64,000 nt of DNA from Carbonactinospora thermoautotrophica (GTDB lineage: Bacteria > Actinomycetota > Actinomycetes > Streptomycetales > Carbonactinosporaceae): NCBI RefSeq assembly GCF_001543895.1, contig NZ_JYIJ01000017.1:310001-374000 (forward strand), in the 5' to 3' direction. Both the position numbers and the translations under genes were made by a program. The notes beneath the pieces are model-generated. The model was not told where the DNA came from, searched no databases, and worked only from the letters and a program-made list of their open reading frames with translations. Positions 1 through 9,770 of the stretch are shown one piece after another. Every line of letters begins with the position of its first letter. Within the stretch, counting starts at the first letter, position 1.

Positions 1-90
1 GTCCACGAAGTGGTGGTCGAGCAGGTCGCCGAGTACCTCGGCCTCGACCCGGAGACGGTGGACCCCAGGTACGGCGAGGGCGATTACTGA
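1..90 (+). CDS. C-terminal end of an unidentified gene (5' end outside window)
   Basis: The first 90 bases read as 29 codons and a TGA in a frame with almost only G or C at third positions, as in the real genes of this window. The peptide ends with LGLDPETVDPRYGEGDY. In mycobacteria and streptomycetes a small metallopeptidase-family gene often sits next to whiB and the DUF5719 gene. The visible residues lack that family's HExxHxxG zinc motif, so I do not assign it. It converges on the DUF5719 gene, with 46 bases between the stops. Confidence 0.55.
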   Translation, partial: VHEVVVEQVAEYLGLDPETVDPRYGEGDY

Positions 91-136
91 GGACCTGGCC
101 GGCCGGGCCGCGGACCTGAGGCGACCATGTCGCGTC

Positions 137-1603
137 TTACTGGCCCTCCGTGACCGGGCTCAGGCCGGCGGACATGTCGTTGGCCACGTCCGGGATGGTG
201 GCCGTGTACCGGGCGCCGAGCAGCGGCAGCAGCGTGAACGAGGCGGACTTCTCGGCCTGGAGCAGGCGGGTGGCGTAGATCTCGCCGGAGCCGGGCTGCG
301 GCTCGACGAACACCGCGTACTGCGTCGCCTTCCCCGGGCCCGCCAGATCGACGGTCACCGTGGTGTCCTTCGGGATCCGGACCGTCCGCGTGCGCGGCTG
401 GCCCGACCCGAACGTAGTGACCTTGACCTGGCCGTCCGCGGTCCGGGCGGTGAGCAGCAGCGTGGTCGTGAACGTGCTCGACGTGCGGGCGTCCGCGATC
501 ACTGCCGGGCCGGCGAGCGGCGGGGTGGCCGCGAGGAACGCGGCCTCGGCCGCCTTACCGACCTGACGCGTGACGCGCAGGCCGGCGACGACCGGGACTT
601 GCGCCTCCACGAGCACGGCAACCGGCTGGCCGCGCAGCAGCTTGAAGTTGACGCTGCTCACCCGGTCCTGGGTGACCGGCACCGACTCCGCGCCCGCGGG
701 CGCGTACGGGCCGTCCTTGGAGATCAGCCGAACCCGGGCCGTGCCGTCGCCGCCCTGCGCGACCAGATACAGGGCCTGGACGCCGTCGACGGCCGGCAGG
801 GCCGGGATGACCAGCGTCTTCGCCGGGCCAGTCGTCTGCGGGATCCAGTCCACGCCGCGCCCGGTGAGGTTCTTGTCCTCCTGGTCACGCACGGCCGCGG
901 CGACCCGGCCGGAACGGACCATGACGTGCAGCGCGAGCGCGGGCACGGACCTGCCGCCGGTGAGGGCGTCGAGCCGCAGCCGCTGCTGCGCGTGCGGCTG
1001 CACGGTGATCCCACGCGCGGCCTCCGACTCGATCGGCCCCTCCAGCCCGTACACGGCGACGTCCACCTCGGCCACGCTGTCCTCGGGGTTGGTGAGGTAC
1101 AGCACGGCACTCCGGTCCGGCAGGGTGCTGGTGCCCACGAACCAGAAGTCAGCCGCCGCCGGCCCGCAGGGGGTCGCCGACAACCCGCGCGCCTCGCCCG
1201 CGTCGGTGCTGGTGACCTGCTCCACGGTGAGTCCGGCGGCGAGCGGCCCGCTGGCGCGGGCGACGAGCGGCGGGACCGTCCCGGAGGGGTACGCCTTGGC
1301 GGTCACGCCCGGCTTGCTCGCCGTGAGCACCCGCTGGCGCTCGTCGTCGATCGGGGAGACGGTGACCGGCCCGCCGTCGGCGTCCGGCCTCGCGCCGGGC
1401 GGCACGGCGACCGTCACCCACGAGGTGCTGCCGCTGCCCGCGAGCGGCGCGGGACATACCAACTCGGCGCTCTGCACGGGCACGGAGCGCTGCCCCGACC
1501 CCGTGTCTTGCCGCTCGCGCAGCGACCCGAGGGCGGCGCCTGAGCCCACACCGGCGAGGAGCACCGCCGCGGCGGCCAGCGTGGAGAGCGTGGTGTGCTT
1601 CAC
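137..1603 (-). CDS. DUF5719 family secreted protein
   Basis: A 488-residue protein with an N-terminal hydrophobic signal or anchor (about residues 5-27, rich in Ala, Leu and Gly) followed by a beta-rich extracytoplasmic region without cysteine motifs. The start is GTG; it overlaps the stop of the upstream GT2 gene by four bases (GTGA), so the two are probably translationally coupled. DUF5719 proteins are found next to the GT2 gene and whiB in many actinomycetes; their function is unknown. The pairing suggests an accessory role outside the membrane for the GT2 protein's cell-envelope glycan product. Family assignment rests on length, composition and neighbourhood. Confidence 0.75.
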   Translation of the reverse strand: MKHTTLSTLAAAAVLLAGVGSGAALGSLRERQDTGSGQRSVPVQSAELVCPAPLAGSGSTSWVTVAVPPGARPDADGGPVTVSPIDDERQRVLTASKPGVTAKAYPSGTVPPLVARASGPLAAGLTVEQVTSTDAGEARGLSATPCGPAAADFWFVGTSTLPDRSAVLYLTNPEDSVAEVDVAVYGLEGPIESEAARGITVQPHAQQRLRLDALTGGRSVPALALHVMVRSGRVAAAVRDQEDKNLTGRGVDWIPQTTGPAKTLVIPALPAVDGVQALYLVAQGGDGTARVRLISKDGPYAPAGAESVPVTQDRVSSVNFKLLRGQPVAVLVEAQVPVVAGLRVTRQVGKAAEAAFLAATPPLAGPAVIADARTSSTFTTTLLLTARTADGQVKVTTFGSGQPRTRTVRIPKDTTVTVDLAGPGKATQYAVFVEPQPGSGEIYATRLLQAEKSASFTLLPLLGARYTATIPDVANDMSAGLSPVTEGQ

Positions 1604-4600
1604 GACCGCCTCCCCTGGTCGTCGTGGTCGTCCTGGTACGGCTGCTCGTACCGGGGCGGCTGCGGGGCGTAGGGCGTCGCGTAAGGCTCGGCAGGCATGG
1701 TGGGCGGGTCCTGGTGGCTCCCCTGCTGGAACGGGACGTACGGGTCGGGCTGCGGCTGCTGGTACGCCAGGTGGGCCGCGGCCGCCGGGTCACCGTGGCC
1801 GGGATACGGGTAGTCGCTGTCCGGCTGGGCGTACCGCGGGACCTCCGGCCGCGGCTCGTGGTAGCCCGCCGGCGCGGTCCCGCCGACCGACGCCGGCGGG
1901 ACCGCGTCCGGCTGGACGCCCGCGCTGTCCACCTGGGCGACCGGCTCGTGAGTCGGGCCGAGCGCGGTGTCGTAGGTGCCGGTGGGATAGGTGCCGGTGG
2001 GATAGGTGCCTGTGCCGTGCCCGGCGGCGCCGAGCGCGCCCGGGGCGAAAGCCGCCGTGGTGTCCTGCCCGGTGGTGTCCTGCCCGGCGTCGGCGTACGG
2101 CGGCTCGCCCGCCTCGCCGGACCGCGGGGCGGGAAGGATCGGCCGGTCCGGCTCCACGCCGGCCTCCGGGTGGGCGGTGGCCGGCGGGACCTCCACACCG
2201 CCCGGCGGGGTTTCGGTCTCCTCCTCCTCGTCCTCGGCCCGGCGCCCGTCCGGCAGCGCGAGGACGATCACCGCGAGCAGCAGGACGAGTTGGAGGACCA
2301 GCGACATCTCCCGCATCGTGGAGTCGTACCGGATCTCCAGCCGGCCGCCCTCGGCGGGCAGGCGGAAGCCTTGCGCCCAGCCGTGCACGACCTCCTTGGG
2401 GAGCTTGCGGCCGTCAAGCGTGGCGGTCCAGCGGTGGTCAGCGCTCTCGGCCAGCACCAGCCGGCGGCCCGCCGGGCCGGGCGGGAGCTGCGCGACGGTG
2501 TCCACCGGCTCGCTCGGCACGGCGAACTGGATCTTGCCGTCCGGGTTGATCACGCGCACCCGGGCGCTGGGGAACGTCACCTTCCACAGCGCGGCCCCGT
2601 CCGGGGCGCTCACCCGGATCAGCCCGGGCACCGAGTCCAGGGTGCGCGCGAGGTTCTGGTCCACAGGCCGGGTCAGCAGCACGTACCGGATCGCGTACTC
2701 GGCGAGCCGCTGGGCCTCGTCACCGCCGCGCCCGGCGGCGAGCCCGGCGACCGTGTCGTCCAGACCTGGCGTCCGGGCGACCGGCGGGCCGCTCTCGGCC
2801 GCGCCGAGTCGGGGGCCGATGTCGCGCAGCACCGCGTACGAGACGCCGGCGCGATCGCCGTGCTGGCGCAACACCAGCGTGCGGGGCCGGTCGGCGGTCT
2901 GGCCCTCGACCGCGACGTACGCGGGCAGCACGGCCGGGTCGCGCCGGGTGAGCGGGTCGTCCGCGCCCCGGACGACCCACCAGGCCGCGGAGGCGACCGG
3001 CGCCAGGAACGCGAGCACGGACACGGCCACGAAGCCCACCTGGACCAGGCCGAAGCTGCGCTGGGCCACCCGCTCCCGCGCGCCGTGCGCGGCGACCAGC
3101 GCGGACACCAGGAGCCCGGCACCCATGAGCGCGCTCGCCACGCCGGGCCACGGCGCCTGCCCGTGGGCCATGTAGGGGGTACGCAGCGCGAGCTGCCCGC
3201 AGGCGATCGTGACGAAGTACCCGACCAGCGTGACGGTCCAACCGGCGAGCACGGCCCGGCGGCGGATGTGCCGCATCAGGCCGGCGAGCCCGGCGAGCAG
3301 CAGGCCGAGGGTGAACCCCAGCGGGACCATGCCGGGGCCGCCCGGCCGCAGGAACAGCGGGTCGAGCGGGCCCATGCCGGTGAGCCCCGGCCCGGGCAGG
3401 CCCGCCTCGAAGAACAGCATGGTCGGGTGCCGGGCGACCGTGAGGCTCCACGGCAGCAGCAGGACCGGCGGGGTCGCCAGGGCGATCGCCAGCCGCGGCC
3501 ACCCGCCGCGGGCGACGGTGACCCCGGCGATGCCGGCGAGCACCAGCGCCAGCACCCAGGACAGGGGCGCGAACGCGGTGGCGACCGTGAGCAACAGGCC
3601 GGTCCACCAGCCGTCCCGGCTGGTGCCGGTGGGCTGGATCAGCCGGTACGCGGCGTGGCCGATGAGCGGCAGCAGCACGATCACGACCGCGGTGCCGAGC
3701 CGCCCCTGGGCGATCGCCCCGGTGGCGGCGGGCAGCAGCGCGTACGCGGCGGCCGCCCAGGCCCGGACTCGGCCGTCGCCGACGAAGCCGCGCATGACCA
3801 GGTAGGCGGTGAGCCCGGCCAACGGCACCGAGCCGAGCAGCAGCACGTCGACGGCGAGCCCTGCCTGGCCGAACAGCACGAAGCCGAGCAGCGCGACCAC
3901 GGCCAGGTACGGCGGGGCCGGGGTCGCCGCGCCGGTGCCCACCGGATGCCACGCCTCGGTGTACGACCGCCACAGGTCGGCGGCGGTGTCCGGGGCGGGT
4001 AGCAGCGCCCCGCCCATGAGCTGGCCCGGGCCGAGCAGGCCGCGCTCCGCGACCAGCGTGACCAGGGTGAGCAGGAACACCAGCAGCACGGCGGGGCGGC
4101 GCAGGAACCGCCGCAACGCGGCCCAGCTCTCGGTCTCCAGCGCCTCGGCCTCCTCCGCGCTGGGCCCGGTCTCGACCGCGCGGTGGCTGCCGTACGTGGT
4201 GGACTCCTGATGCGGGGTGCGGCTGGCGATGAACTGGTACGCGGTCTCGTAGGCGTGCCGGAGCTGCGCGCCGGGCGGCGGGAACAGGTGGCGCAGCTCC
4301 CGGTGCGGCACCCTGCGGGTGGGCCGGCGGCGGACGCGCCCGGCCAGGATCCGATCCGGGCGCACCAGGATCCGGACCAGCGCGCCGAACTCGTCAGCCG
4401 CGTGCCCGGGCAGCTTCGCGATCAGGTACCCGGCCGCGCGCAGCAGGGTGCCGACGACCAGCCGGACGAAGACGAGCGGCAACAACCGGCCGGGCGAGTT
4501 CACCAGCAGGGTGTACAGCGCGTTGCGCCGGTCCAGCAGGTGGGGCCGGTTGCGGCCGCAGTGGATCTTGCGCCGTTCCCGGGCGGCGGCCTCCGCGTGG

Positions 4601-5355
4601 TACATGACCGCGTTCGGCGCGACCACGACGCGGTACCCGGCGGCGTGCGCCCGCCAGCAGAAGTCCAGGTCGTCGCGCATGAGCCGGAGCCGGCGGTCGA
4701 ACCCGCCCAGCGCCTCCCACACGTCGCGGCGCACCAGCATGCCCGCGCTGGACACGCTGAGCACGTCGCGGACGTAGTCGTGCTGGCCCTGGTCCTGCTC
4801 ACCGTGCTCCAGGCCGGTCTCGCGGCGGCCGGAGCCGGCGACCGTGACACCGACCTCGAGCAGCTGGCGCCGCTTGTACCAGTTGCGCAGCTTCGGGCCG
4901 ATGACGGCCGCCGGGCGCCCGGCGGCCTCCAGTTCCTCGGCGGCGTCGAGCAGGTGGTACAGCGCGTCCGGAGCGGGCTGGCAGTCGTCGTGGAGCAGCC
5001 AGATCCACTCGACCGGTTCGCCCGGCGGGTACGGATCGGGCTCCGCCTCGTCCGGGAAGGCGTCCGGACCGGCCAGCCCGACGCTCAACCCGTACGCGAC
5101 CGCCTGCCCGAACCCGGTGTCGAGCGGGCGGTCGAGGATGACGTCGACGCACCCGTCCGGGCGCTGGGCCTGCGCGAGCAGTTGCCGGGACTCGTCTCGG
5201 CTTCCGGTGTCGACGGCGATGACCCGCTGCGCGGGCCGGACCTGGCTCGCGATCCCGTCGAGAACGCGCGGCAGCCACCGCGCACCGTCGTGGGTGACGA
5301 GTACGGCGATGACCTTGTGTCGGCCGAATGCGGGCGGCTGTGAACTCAATGGCAT
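1600..5355 (-). CDS. Giant membrane glycosyltransferase, GT2 domain plus polytopic domain and disordered tail
   Basis: A 1251-residue protein. Residues 12-260 are a GT2 (GT-A fold) glycosyltransferase: a VIAVLVTHDGARW start, a WLLHDD acidic motif near residue 120, and RDDLDFCWRAHAAG as the acceptor-side ED-type motif. From about residue 420 there are many transmembrane segments with a large extracytoplasmic portion after about 800. After the last segment (LVLQLVLLLAVIVLAL, about 1030) comes a 200-residue cytoplasmic tail rich in Pro, Tyr, Gly and Gln that is probably disordered. The donor and product are unknown; a cell-wall glycan or exopolysaccharide is inferred. ATG start; convergent with nothing and transcribed away from whiB's downstream side, leading the DUF5719 gene. 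Confidence 0.85.
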   Translation of the reverse strand: MPLSSQPPAFGRHKVIAVLVTHDGARWLPRVLDGIASQVRPAQRVIAVDTGSRDESRQLLAQAQRPDGCVDVILDRPLDTGFGQAVAYGLSVGLAGPDAFPDEAEPDPYPPGEPVEWIWLLHDDCQPAPDALYHLLDAAEELEAAGRPAAVIGPKLRNWYKRRQLLEVGVTVAGSGRRETGLEHGEQDQGQHDYVRDVLSVSSAGMLVRRDVWEALGGFDRRLRLMRDDLDFCWRAHAAGYRVVVAPNAVMYHAEAAARERRKIHCGRNRPHLLDRRNALYTLLVNSPGRLLPLVFVRLVVGTLLRAAGYLIAKLPGHAADEFGALVRILVRPDRILAGRVRRRPTRRVPHRELRHLFPPPGAQLRHAYETAYQFIASRTPHQESTTYGSHRAVETGPSAEEAEALETESWAALRRFLRRPAVLLVFLLTLVTLVAERGLLGPGQLMGGALLPAPDTAADLWRSYTEAWHPVGTGAATPAPPYLAVVALLGFVLFGQAGLAVDVLLLGSVPLAGLTAYLVMRGFVGDGRVRAWAAAAYALLPAATGAIAQGRLGTAVVIVLLPLIGHAAYRLIQPTGTSRDGWWTGLLLTVATAFAPLSWVLALVLAGIAGVTVARGGWPRLAIALATPPVLLLPWSLTVARHPTMLFFEAGLPGPGLTGMGPLDPLFLRPGGPGMVPLGFTLGLLLAGLAGLMRHIRRRAVLAGWTVTLVGYFVTIACGQLALRTPYMAHGQAPWPGVASALMGAGLLVSALVAAHGARERVAQRSFGLVQVGFVAVSVLAFLAPVASAAWWVVRGADDPLTRRDPAVLPAYVAVEGQTADRPRTLVLRQHGDRAGVSYAVLRDIGPRLGAAESGPPVARTPGLDDTVAGLAAGRGGDEAQRLAEYAIRYVLLTRPVDQNLARTLDSVPGLIRVSAPDGAALWKVTFPSARVRVINPDGKIQFAVPSEPVDTVAQLPPGPAGRRLVLAESADHRWTATLDGRKLPKEVVHGWAQGFRLPAEGGRLEIRYDSTMREMSLVLQLVLLLAVIVLALPDGRRAEDEEEETETPPGGVEVPPATAHPEAGVEPDRPILPAPRSGEAGEPPYADAGQDTTGQDTTAAFAPGALGAAGHGTGTYPTGTYPTGTYDTALGPTHEPVAQVDSAGVQPDAVPPASVGGTAPAGYHEPRPEVPRYAQPDSDYPYPGHGDPAAAAHLAYQQPQPDPYVPFQQGSHQDPPTMPAEPYATPYAPQPPRYEQPYQDDHDDQGRRS

Positions 5356-5624
5356 GCGATCAGGGCACTCTGGCTTGCGTTTCCGTGTCCGGTTGTGACG
5401 CGGATGGCAGCCCTACCCTACGCGACCTTGCCGCCAGGCCAACCCCCGTCCGTCCCCCGAATCAGTCCCGCCGCGGCGCACCCGCCGTCGCGCGACGCCT
5501 CACGCGGCGTCAAGGCGTTCGGCGCCAAGATGTTCGACGGCGTCGACACAGTGTGGACACAACAGTGGTCAACACAGTGTCAACACGGCGCCGGCCACGA
5601 CGTCACGCGAGGTTTCTCCCGGGA

Positions 5625-5882
5625 TCACACCGCGCGCTTCTTCAGCCGACGGCGCTCCCGCTCGGAAAGCCCACCCCAGATGCCGAACCGCTCGTCGTGC
5701 GCGAGCGCGTACTCGAGGCATTCCTGCCGCACCTCACAGGCGAGGCACACCTTCTTGGCCTCCCGAGTGGAGCCGCCCTTCTCCGGGAAGAAAGCCTCGG
5801 GATCGGTCTGCGCGCACAGGGCGCGCTCCTGCCAGCCCAGTTCCTCGTCGGTTCCGCCGAGCAGCGGCAGAAGCTTGCTCAC
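5625..5882 (-). CDS. whiB: WhiB-family iron-sulfur transcriptional regulator (WhiB/WhiB2 type)
   Basis: An 85-residue Wbl protein. Four cysteines (C23, C46, C49, C55; C-x22-C-x2-C-x5-C) bind a [4Fe-4S] cluster; the GIWGG turn (67-71) and a basic tail (RERRRLKKRAV) follow. The run EELGWQERALCAQTDPE and the rest match Streptomyces WhiB and mycobacterial WhiB2/WhmD, which act with the principal sigma factor in septation and sporulation. An in-frame TTG lies 18 bases upstream, but a GGAGG there overlaps its codons and sits six bases before the GTG at 5882, so I take GTG as the start. A sigma70-like promoter lies at 6014-6043. The location beside fbi and DUF5719 genes matches other actinobacteria. 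Confidence 0.95.
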   Translation of the reverse strand: MSKLLPLLGGTDEELGWQERALCAQTDPEAFFPEKGGSTREAKKVCLACEVRQECLEYALAHDERFGIWGGLSERERRRLKKRAV

Positions 5883-6282
5883 GGCGTACCTCCTCAACAC
5901 ATGAGTCCCCGTTTGTCCGCACCCGCCGGATACATACCGCTACGCGGTGATCGTCCAGAAGGTGCTTTCCCCGTCCCGTCGCCCCCGCAAACACCGTGAA
6001 CGACAACGACGAAATTACACGCGCGTCGCTCCCACACCGTCAAGCGAACTCCTGGTAATGAGGAAAGGATTCACTCCCTGGAATCAAGCCGTTTCGGAGT
6101 GTGCTGAAAGCAGGGGTATAACTCGAGTCGATCCCGACCCGCCAGCTTCATCACCCGCTACCAGCGCTACGTCACGGCTGTTGACAACAACGCGCAGGAA
6201 AGCAACAAGGTTCCTCCCGTTAACCCGAAAAGGGGTACGCGGCGCTTTACGAGAGCCCTTGGTCGAAGGTCGGGGTCACGAC
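5883..6282. other. Intergenic region between whiB and fbiC
   Basis: About 400 bases with lower GC than the surroundings and no reading frame with coding-like third positions. It holds the whiB leader and promoter. The fbiC gene ends at 6283 on the same strand, so this is also its 3' region; no clear terminator hairpin was found. Confidence 0.6.
6014..6043 (-). promoter_or_regulatory. Probable whiB promoter
   Basis: On the minus strand TTGACG (6043-6038) and TGTAAT (6019-6014) are separated by 18 bases, a good match to the actinobacterial principal-sigma consensus. Transcription would begin near 6006 and give a leader of about 120 nt before the whiB GTG. Confidence 0.55.
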
Positions 6283-8850
6283 TCAAAGCAGGGCGAGTCC
6301 GAGCCCCTGGCGCTCGCGCGCGACCCGGCGACGCTCCTCGGGCACCTCCCCGTACGTGGTCGTCCGTTGCCGGACCGGACGGCCGATCCCGGTGGCGATC
6401 TCCTCCAGCTCCCGCACGGACTTGCGGGAACCATGCTGGGAGCCGGCCATCCGGCTGATCGTCTCCTCCATCAGGGTACCGCCAAGATCGTTAGCGCCGC
6501 CTTGCAGCATGAGCCGGCTGCCCTCGACACCGAGCTTCACCCAGGACGTCTGCACGTTGTCGATCCGCCCGTGCAGCAGCAGCCGGGCGACCGCGTGCAC
6601 GGCACGGTTCTCCCCGAGGGTGGGCCCGGGCCGGGCCAGCCCCGCCAGGTACACCGGCGCGTTCTGGTGCACGAACGGCAACGGCACGAACTCGGTGAAC
6701 CCGCCGGTCTCGTCCTGGATCCGGGCGAGCAGCCGCAGGTGCGCGACCCAGTGCCGGGGTGAGTCCACGTGGCCGTACATCATCGTGGCGCTGGACCGGA
6801 TGCCGAGGGAGTGCGCCGTCTTGATCACCTCGACCCAGGTCGCGGCCGGGAGCTTGCCCTTGGTGAGCACCCAGCGGATCTCGTCGTCGAGGATCTCCGC
6901 GGCCGTGCCCGGGATCGTGTCCAACCCGGCCTCCCGGGCCTGGACCAGCCAGTCCCGGATCGACAGGCCGGCGCGGGTGGCCCCGTTCACGATCTCCATC
7001 GGGCTGAACGCGTGCACGTGCAGCTCCGGCACGCGCCGCTTCACCTCGCGGACCAGATCGAAGTACGCGGTACCGGGCAGATCCGGATGGATGCCGCCCT
7101 GCATGCACACCTCGGTGGCGCCCGCGGCCCAGGACTCCTCCGCGCGCCGGCCCACCTGCTCCAGGGACAGGGTGTAGGCGTCGGGGTCGGTGCGCCGCTG
7201 GGCGAACGCGCAGAACCGGCAGCCGGTGTAGCAGACGTTGGTGAAGTTGATGTTGCGGTTCACCACGTAGGTGACCGTGTCGCCCACGGTGTCGCGGCGC
7301 ACCTCGTCGGCCAGCTCGGCCAGCGCCTCCAGCGCCGGGCCGTCCGCCGTCAGCAGCGCGAGGGCCTCCTCGTCCGTCAACCCGGCCGGATCGTCGGCGG
7401 CGCGACGCAGCGCGGCCTTCACGTCCGTGTCCAGCCGCTCCAGGGCGCCTGCGGTGCTCTCCCGCATGCTCTCCCGCAGCGCCGACCAGTCGCCGTACAC
7501 CGCGTCGAAGTCGCCGCGCCGGTCGCCGGTCCGGCCCTCGGTGTCGATGCTCGCGTGCAGGTCGGTGCGCCCGGCCGCCACCGCGCCGAAGCCCCCGTCC
7601 GGCTCCTGCCAGGGGATGCCGGCCGGGCGCTTCCCCTCGATCGCCAGCCCGGTCCGCGGGTCGGCGAGCGCCCGCACGTGCGGCACCAGCCGCGGGTCCA
7701 GCCAGGGCTCGCCGCGCCGCACGTACTCGGGGTAGATCGTGAGCCGTTCAGCCAGCGTGAACCCCGCCTCGGCGGTGCGCTGGGCCAGCTCCTCGATCCG
7801 CGGCCACGGCCGTTCGGGATTGACGTGGTCGGGGGTGAGGGGGCTCACCCCGCCCCAGTCGTCGATCCCGGCGCGGATCATGAGCGCGTACTGCTCGTCC
7901 ACCAGGTTGGGCGGGGCCTGGATGCGGACCCCCGGCCCCAGCACGAGCCGCGCGACCGCGATGGTGGCGGCCAGTTCCGCCAGCTCCGCGTCCGGGACCT
8001 CCCGCATCGGCGTGTCCGGCTTGGCGCGGAAGTTCTGGACGATGACCTCCTGGATGCCCCCGTACTGCCGAGCCACCTTGCGGATCGCGAACAGCGACTC
8101 GGCGCGCTCGGCGTACGTCTCGCCGATCCCGATGAGGATGCCGGTGGTGAACGGCACGGCTGAGCGGCCCGCGTCCTCCAACACGCGCAGCCGCACGGCC
8201 GGCTCCTTGTCCGGCGACCCGAAGTGCGGACCGCCCGGCTCGGCCCACAGCCTCCTCGCCGTGGTCTCCAGCATCATCCCCATCGAGGGAGCGACCGGCT
8301 TGAGCCGCTGGAAGTCGGTCCAGGTGAGCACGCCCGGGTTCAGGTGCGGCAGCAGCCCGGTCTCCTCCAGCACCTGGATCGCCACCGCCCGCAGGTACGA
8401 GAGCGTGTCGTCGTACCCCCGCTCGTGCAGCCAGTCCCGGGCCTGGCGCCAGCGGTCCTCCGGCCGGTCCCCGAGCGTGAACAGCGCCTCCTTGCAGCCC
8501 AGTTCCGCGCCCCGGCGGGCGATGTCGAGCACCTCCTCGGGCGTGAGATACGGGGCGGACAGCCGCCTGGGCACGGTCGCGAAGGTGCAGTAGTGGCAGC
8601 GGTCCCGGCACAGCCGGGTGAGCGGGATGAAAACCTTGCGCGAGTACGTGATCACACCCGGCCGCCCGACCGCCGCCAGCCCGGCGTCCCGCACCCGGGA
8701 CGCGGCCTCGCACAGCGCCGCCAGGTGCTCCCCGCGGGCGTGCAGCAGCACGGTCGCCTCGGCGTGATCGAGCGCGACCCCGTCCCGGGCCCGGCGCAGC
8801 GCCCGGCGTAGCGCGGTCTCCGTCGGCTGAATCTGCTCGCGCTCGGCCAT
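6283..8850 (-). CDS. fbiC: Bifunctional FO synthase (CofG + CofH)
   Basis: An 855-residue double radical-SAM enzyme that makes the deazaflavin FO (7,8-didemethyl-8-hydroxy-5-deazariboflavin) of coenzyme F420 from tyrosine and 5-amino-6-ribitylaminouracil. The N-terminal CofG half carries C81-x3-C85-x2-C88 (CRDRCHYC); the C-terminal CofH half carries C540-x3-C544-x2-C547 (CYTGCRFC). Each triad binds a [4Fe-4S] cluster. The fusion is typical of actinobacteria; archaea use two proteins. Length matches mycobacterial FbiC (856 aa). ATG start. fbiA and fbiB, for the next steps, lie 0.9 kb away on the other strand. Confidence 0.97.
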   Translation of the reverse strand: MAEREQIQPTETALRRALRRARDGVALDHAEATVLLHARGEHLAALCEAASRVRDAGLAAVGRPGVITYSRKVFIPLTRLCRDRCHYCTFATVPRRLSAPYLTPEEVLDIARRGAELGCKEALFTLGDRPEDRWRQARDWLHERGYDDTLSYLRAVAIQVLEETGLLPHLNPGVLTWTDFQRLKPVAPSMGMMLETTARRLWAEPGGPHFGSPDKEPAVRLRVLEDAGRSAVPFTTGILIGIGETYAERAESLFAIRKVARQYGGIQEVIVQNFRAKPDTPMREVPDAELAELAATIAVARLVLGPGVRIQAPPNLVDEQYALMIRAGIDDWGGVSPLTPDHVNPERPWPRIEELAQRTAEAGFTLAERLTIYPEYVRRGEPWLDPRLVPHVRALADPRTGLAIEGKRPAGIPWQEPDGGFGAVAAGRTDLHASIDTEGRTGDRRGDFDAVYGDWSALRESMRESTAGALERLDTDVKAALRRAADDPAGLTDEEALALLTADGPALEALAELADEVRRDTVGDTVTYVVNRNINFTNVCYTGCRFCAFAQRRTDPDAYTLSLEQVGRRAEESWAAGATEVCMQGGIHPDLPGTAYFDLVREVKRRVPELHVHAFSPMEIVNGATRAGLSIRDWLVQAREAGLDTIPGTAAEILDDEIRWVLTKGKLPAATWVEVIKTAHSLGIRSSATMMYGHVDSPRHWVAHLRLLARIQDETGGFTEFVPLPFVHQNAPVYLAGLARPGPTLGENRAVHAVARLLLHGRIDNVQTSWVKLGVEGSRLMLQGGANDLGGTLMEETISRMAGSQHGSRKSVRELEEIATGIGRPVRQRTTTYGEVPEERRRVARERQGLGLALL

Positions 8851-8955
8851 GAAAGCCAGCGTAAGTCCCGCCCGGCGCGGCGTCGCACCGCGCCTGATCC
8901 GCCTGGTGCCCGGGGCTCGTGCGTCGAGCTGAGGATCAGGCCAGGTGAGCGGAGG

Positions 8956-9369
8956 TCACCCGCCCTGCCGGGGCACCCCCGCGGGCTGGCCGGCCGCGCC
9001 GTACAGGTAGGTGACGAACCCGCCGAGCTGGGCGATCCGCTGCTCGATGTGGCGGACCACCTCCAGGTCCCAGGAGATCGTGTACGAGGCCAGCGTGACC
9101 ATGCCCTTGATCTGGCCGTGGCTCAGCATGCTGAGGATCTGCTCCAGGGCCGGGCCGGCGTCGGCCAGGGTGACGATCCCGTGGTCCCGGAAGACGCCGG
9201 TCAGCTGCCAGCCCCGGCTGTCGACGAATTCGGTGAGCCGCTGCTCGGCCAGGTCCAGGTCTGCTCCGCCAATGGTGGAGGAGCGCAAGAACCCGGCCAC
9301 GCGGACCGTGCGGGGACGCGGGACGAGCCGGCCGGAGCCGAGCTGGGAATCGAACGCGGGAAGGTACAT
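8956..9369 (-). CDS. Orphan serine-recombinase-like (resolvase N-terminal domain) protein
   Basis: A 137-residue protein. From residue 20 (VRVAGFLRSST) it follows the layout of a serine-recombinase catalytic domain: a strand ending R-x-S-T with the serine position kept, helix, a V-F-x-D-x-G segment, a D-A-G-P-A-L-E-Q-I-L helix, then K-G-M-V. The arginine-rich LDRLxR motif of active recombinases is replaced by ASYTISWDL, and there is no DNA-binding C-terminus, so it probably does not recombine DNA. Start chosen at ATG 9369 because AGGAGG lies just upstream; an upstream in-frame GTG extension has no site. Stand-alone proteins of this kind are frequent in actinomycetes and uncharacterised. Confidence 0.65.
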   Translation of the reverse strand: MYLPAFDSQLGSGRLVPRPRTVRVAGFLRSSTIGGADLDLAEQRLTEFVDSRGWQLTGVFRDHGIVTLADAGPALEQILSMLSHGQIKGMVTLASYTISWDLEVVRHIEQRIAQLGGFVTYLYGAAGQPAGVPRQGG

Positions 9370-9770
9370 CTTTGTCTCCTCCTGGGAAAAGCGAGCCCAC
9401 TGGGTGCCCCTACGCGTGGTCCCCCCTCGGCGACTCTGCTGCAACCTCGCGGCGCTGCCGCCACCCTGTTACCACCACCCTGTTACAACTCTGTGGGTGT
9501 GCCGGGGGAAACGGCCCTTTGCCCAGTCTTACGAAGTTCTGATGATCCGCTGATATCCCCGCGAACCGGGTGCGTTCCCAAGACGGGGCGTGGGTACACC
9601 GGTGCTGGTCAGCGAGGACGACCGGTCGACCGCTCCGGCGGCCAGTGGTCCGGGCCGGGTCAGGCCCGGTTCCCCGGGCCGGGTTCCGCAGGGGTTGACC
9701 TGGCGGGGGACCTCGGCGTGCGCGTGCGCCCGGGTGAGGCCACGCCGGCGGCGCTTGCCAGACTGGGCGC
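9370..9770. other. Divergent intergenic region, resolvase-like gene and fbiA
   Basis: About 400 bases with no supported gene. A long open frame runs through it into fbiA/fbiB but has no coding signature before 9771. It contains the 12-base direct repeats and presumably promoters for both directions; I could not pick out a convincing -35/-10 pair for fbiA. Confidence 0.5.
9461..9486. repeat. Two 12-base direct repeats upstream of the resolvase-like gene
   Basis: CCACCCTGTTAC occurs at 9461-9472 and 9475-9486, one and a third helical turns apart, about 90 bases before the ATG at 9369 of the leftward gene and about 285 before fbiA. They sit in the 400-base divergent region (9370-9770) that otherwise shows no coding frame. 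Position and spacing suggest a regulator site; this is inference. Confidence 0.4.

Noticed and set aside
570-5343. Several long plus-strand frames (up to 792 codons)
   Set aside because: All are antisense to the DUF5719 and GT2 genes and are dominated by Arg, Pro and Gly.
6181-6209. TTGACA at 6181 as a plus-strand promoter
   Set aside because: No acceptable -10 at 16-19 bases and no plus-strand gene downstream; the minus-strand pair at 6014-6043 is better.
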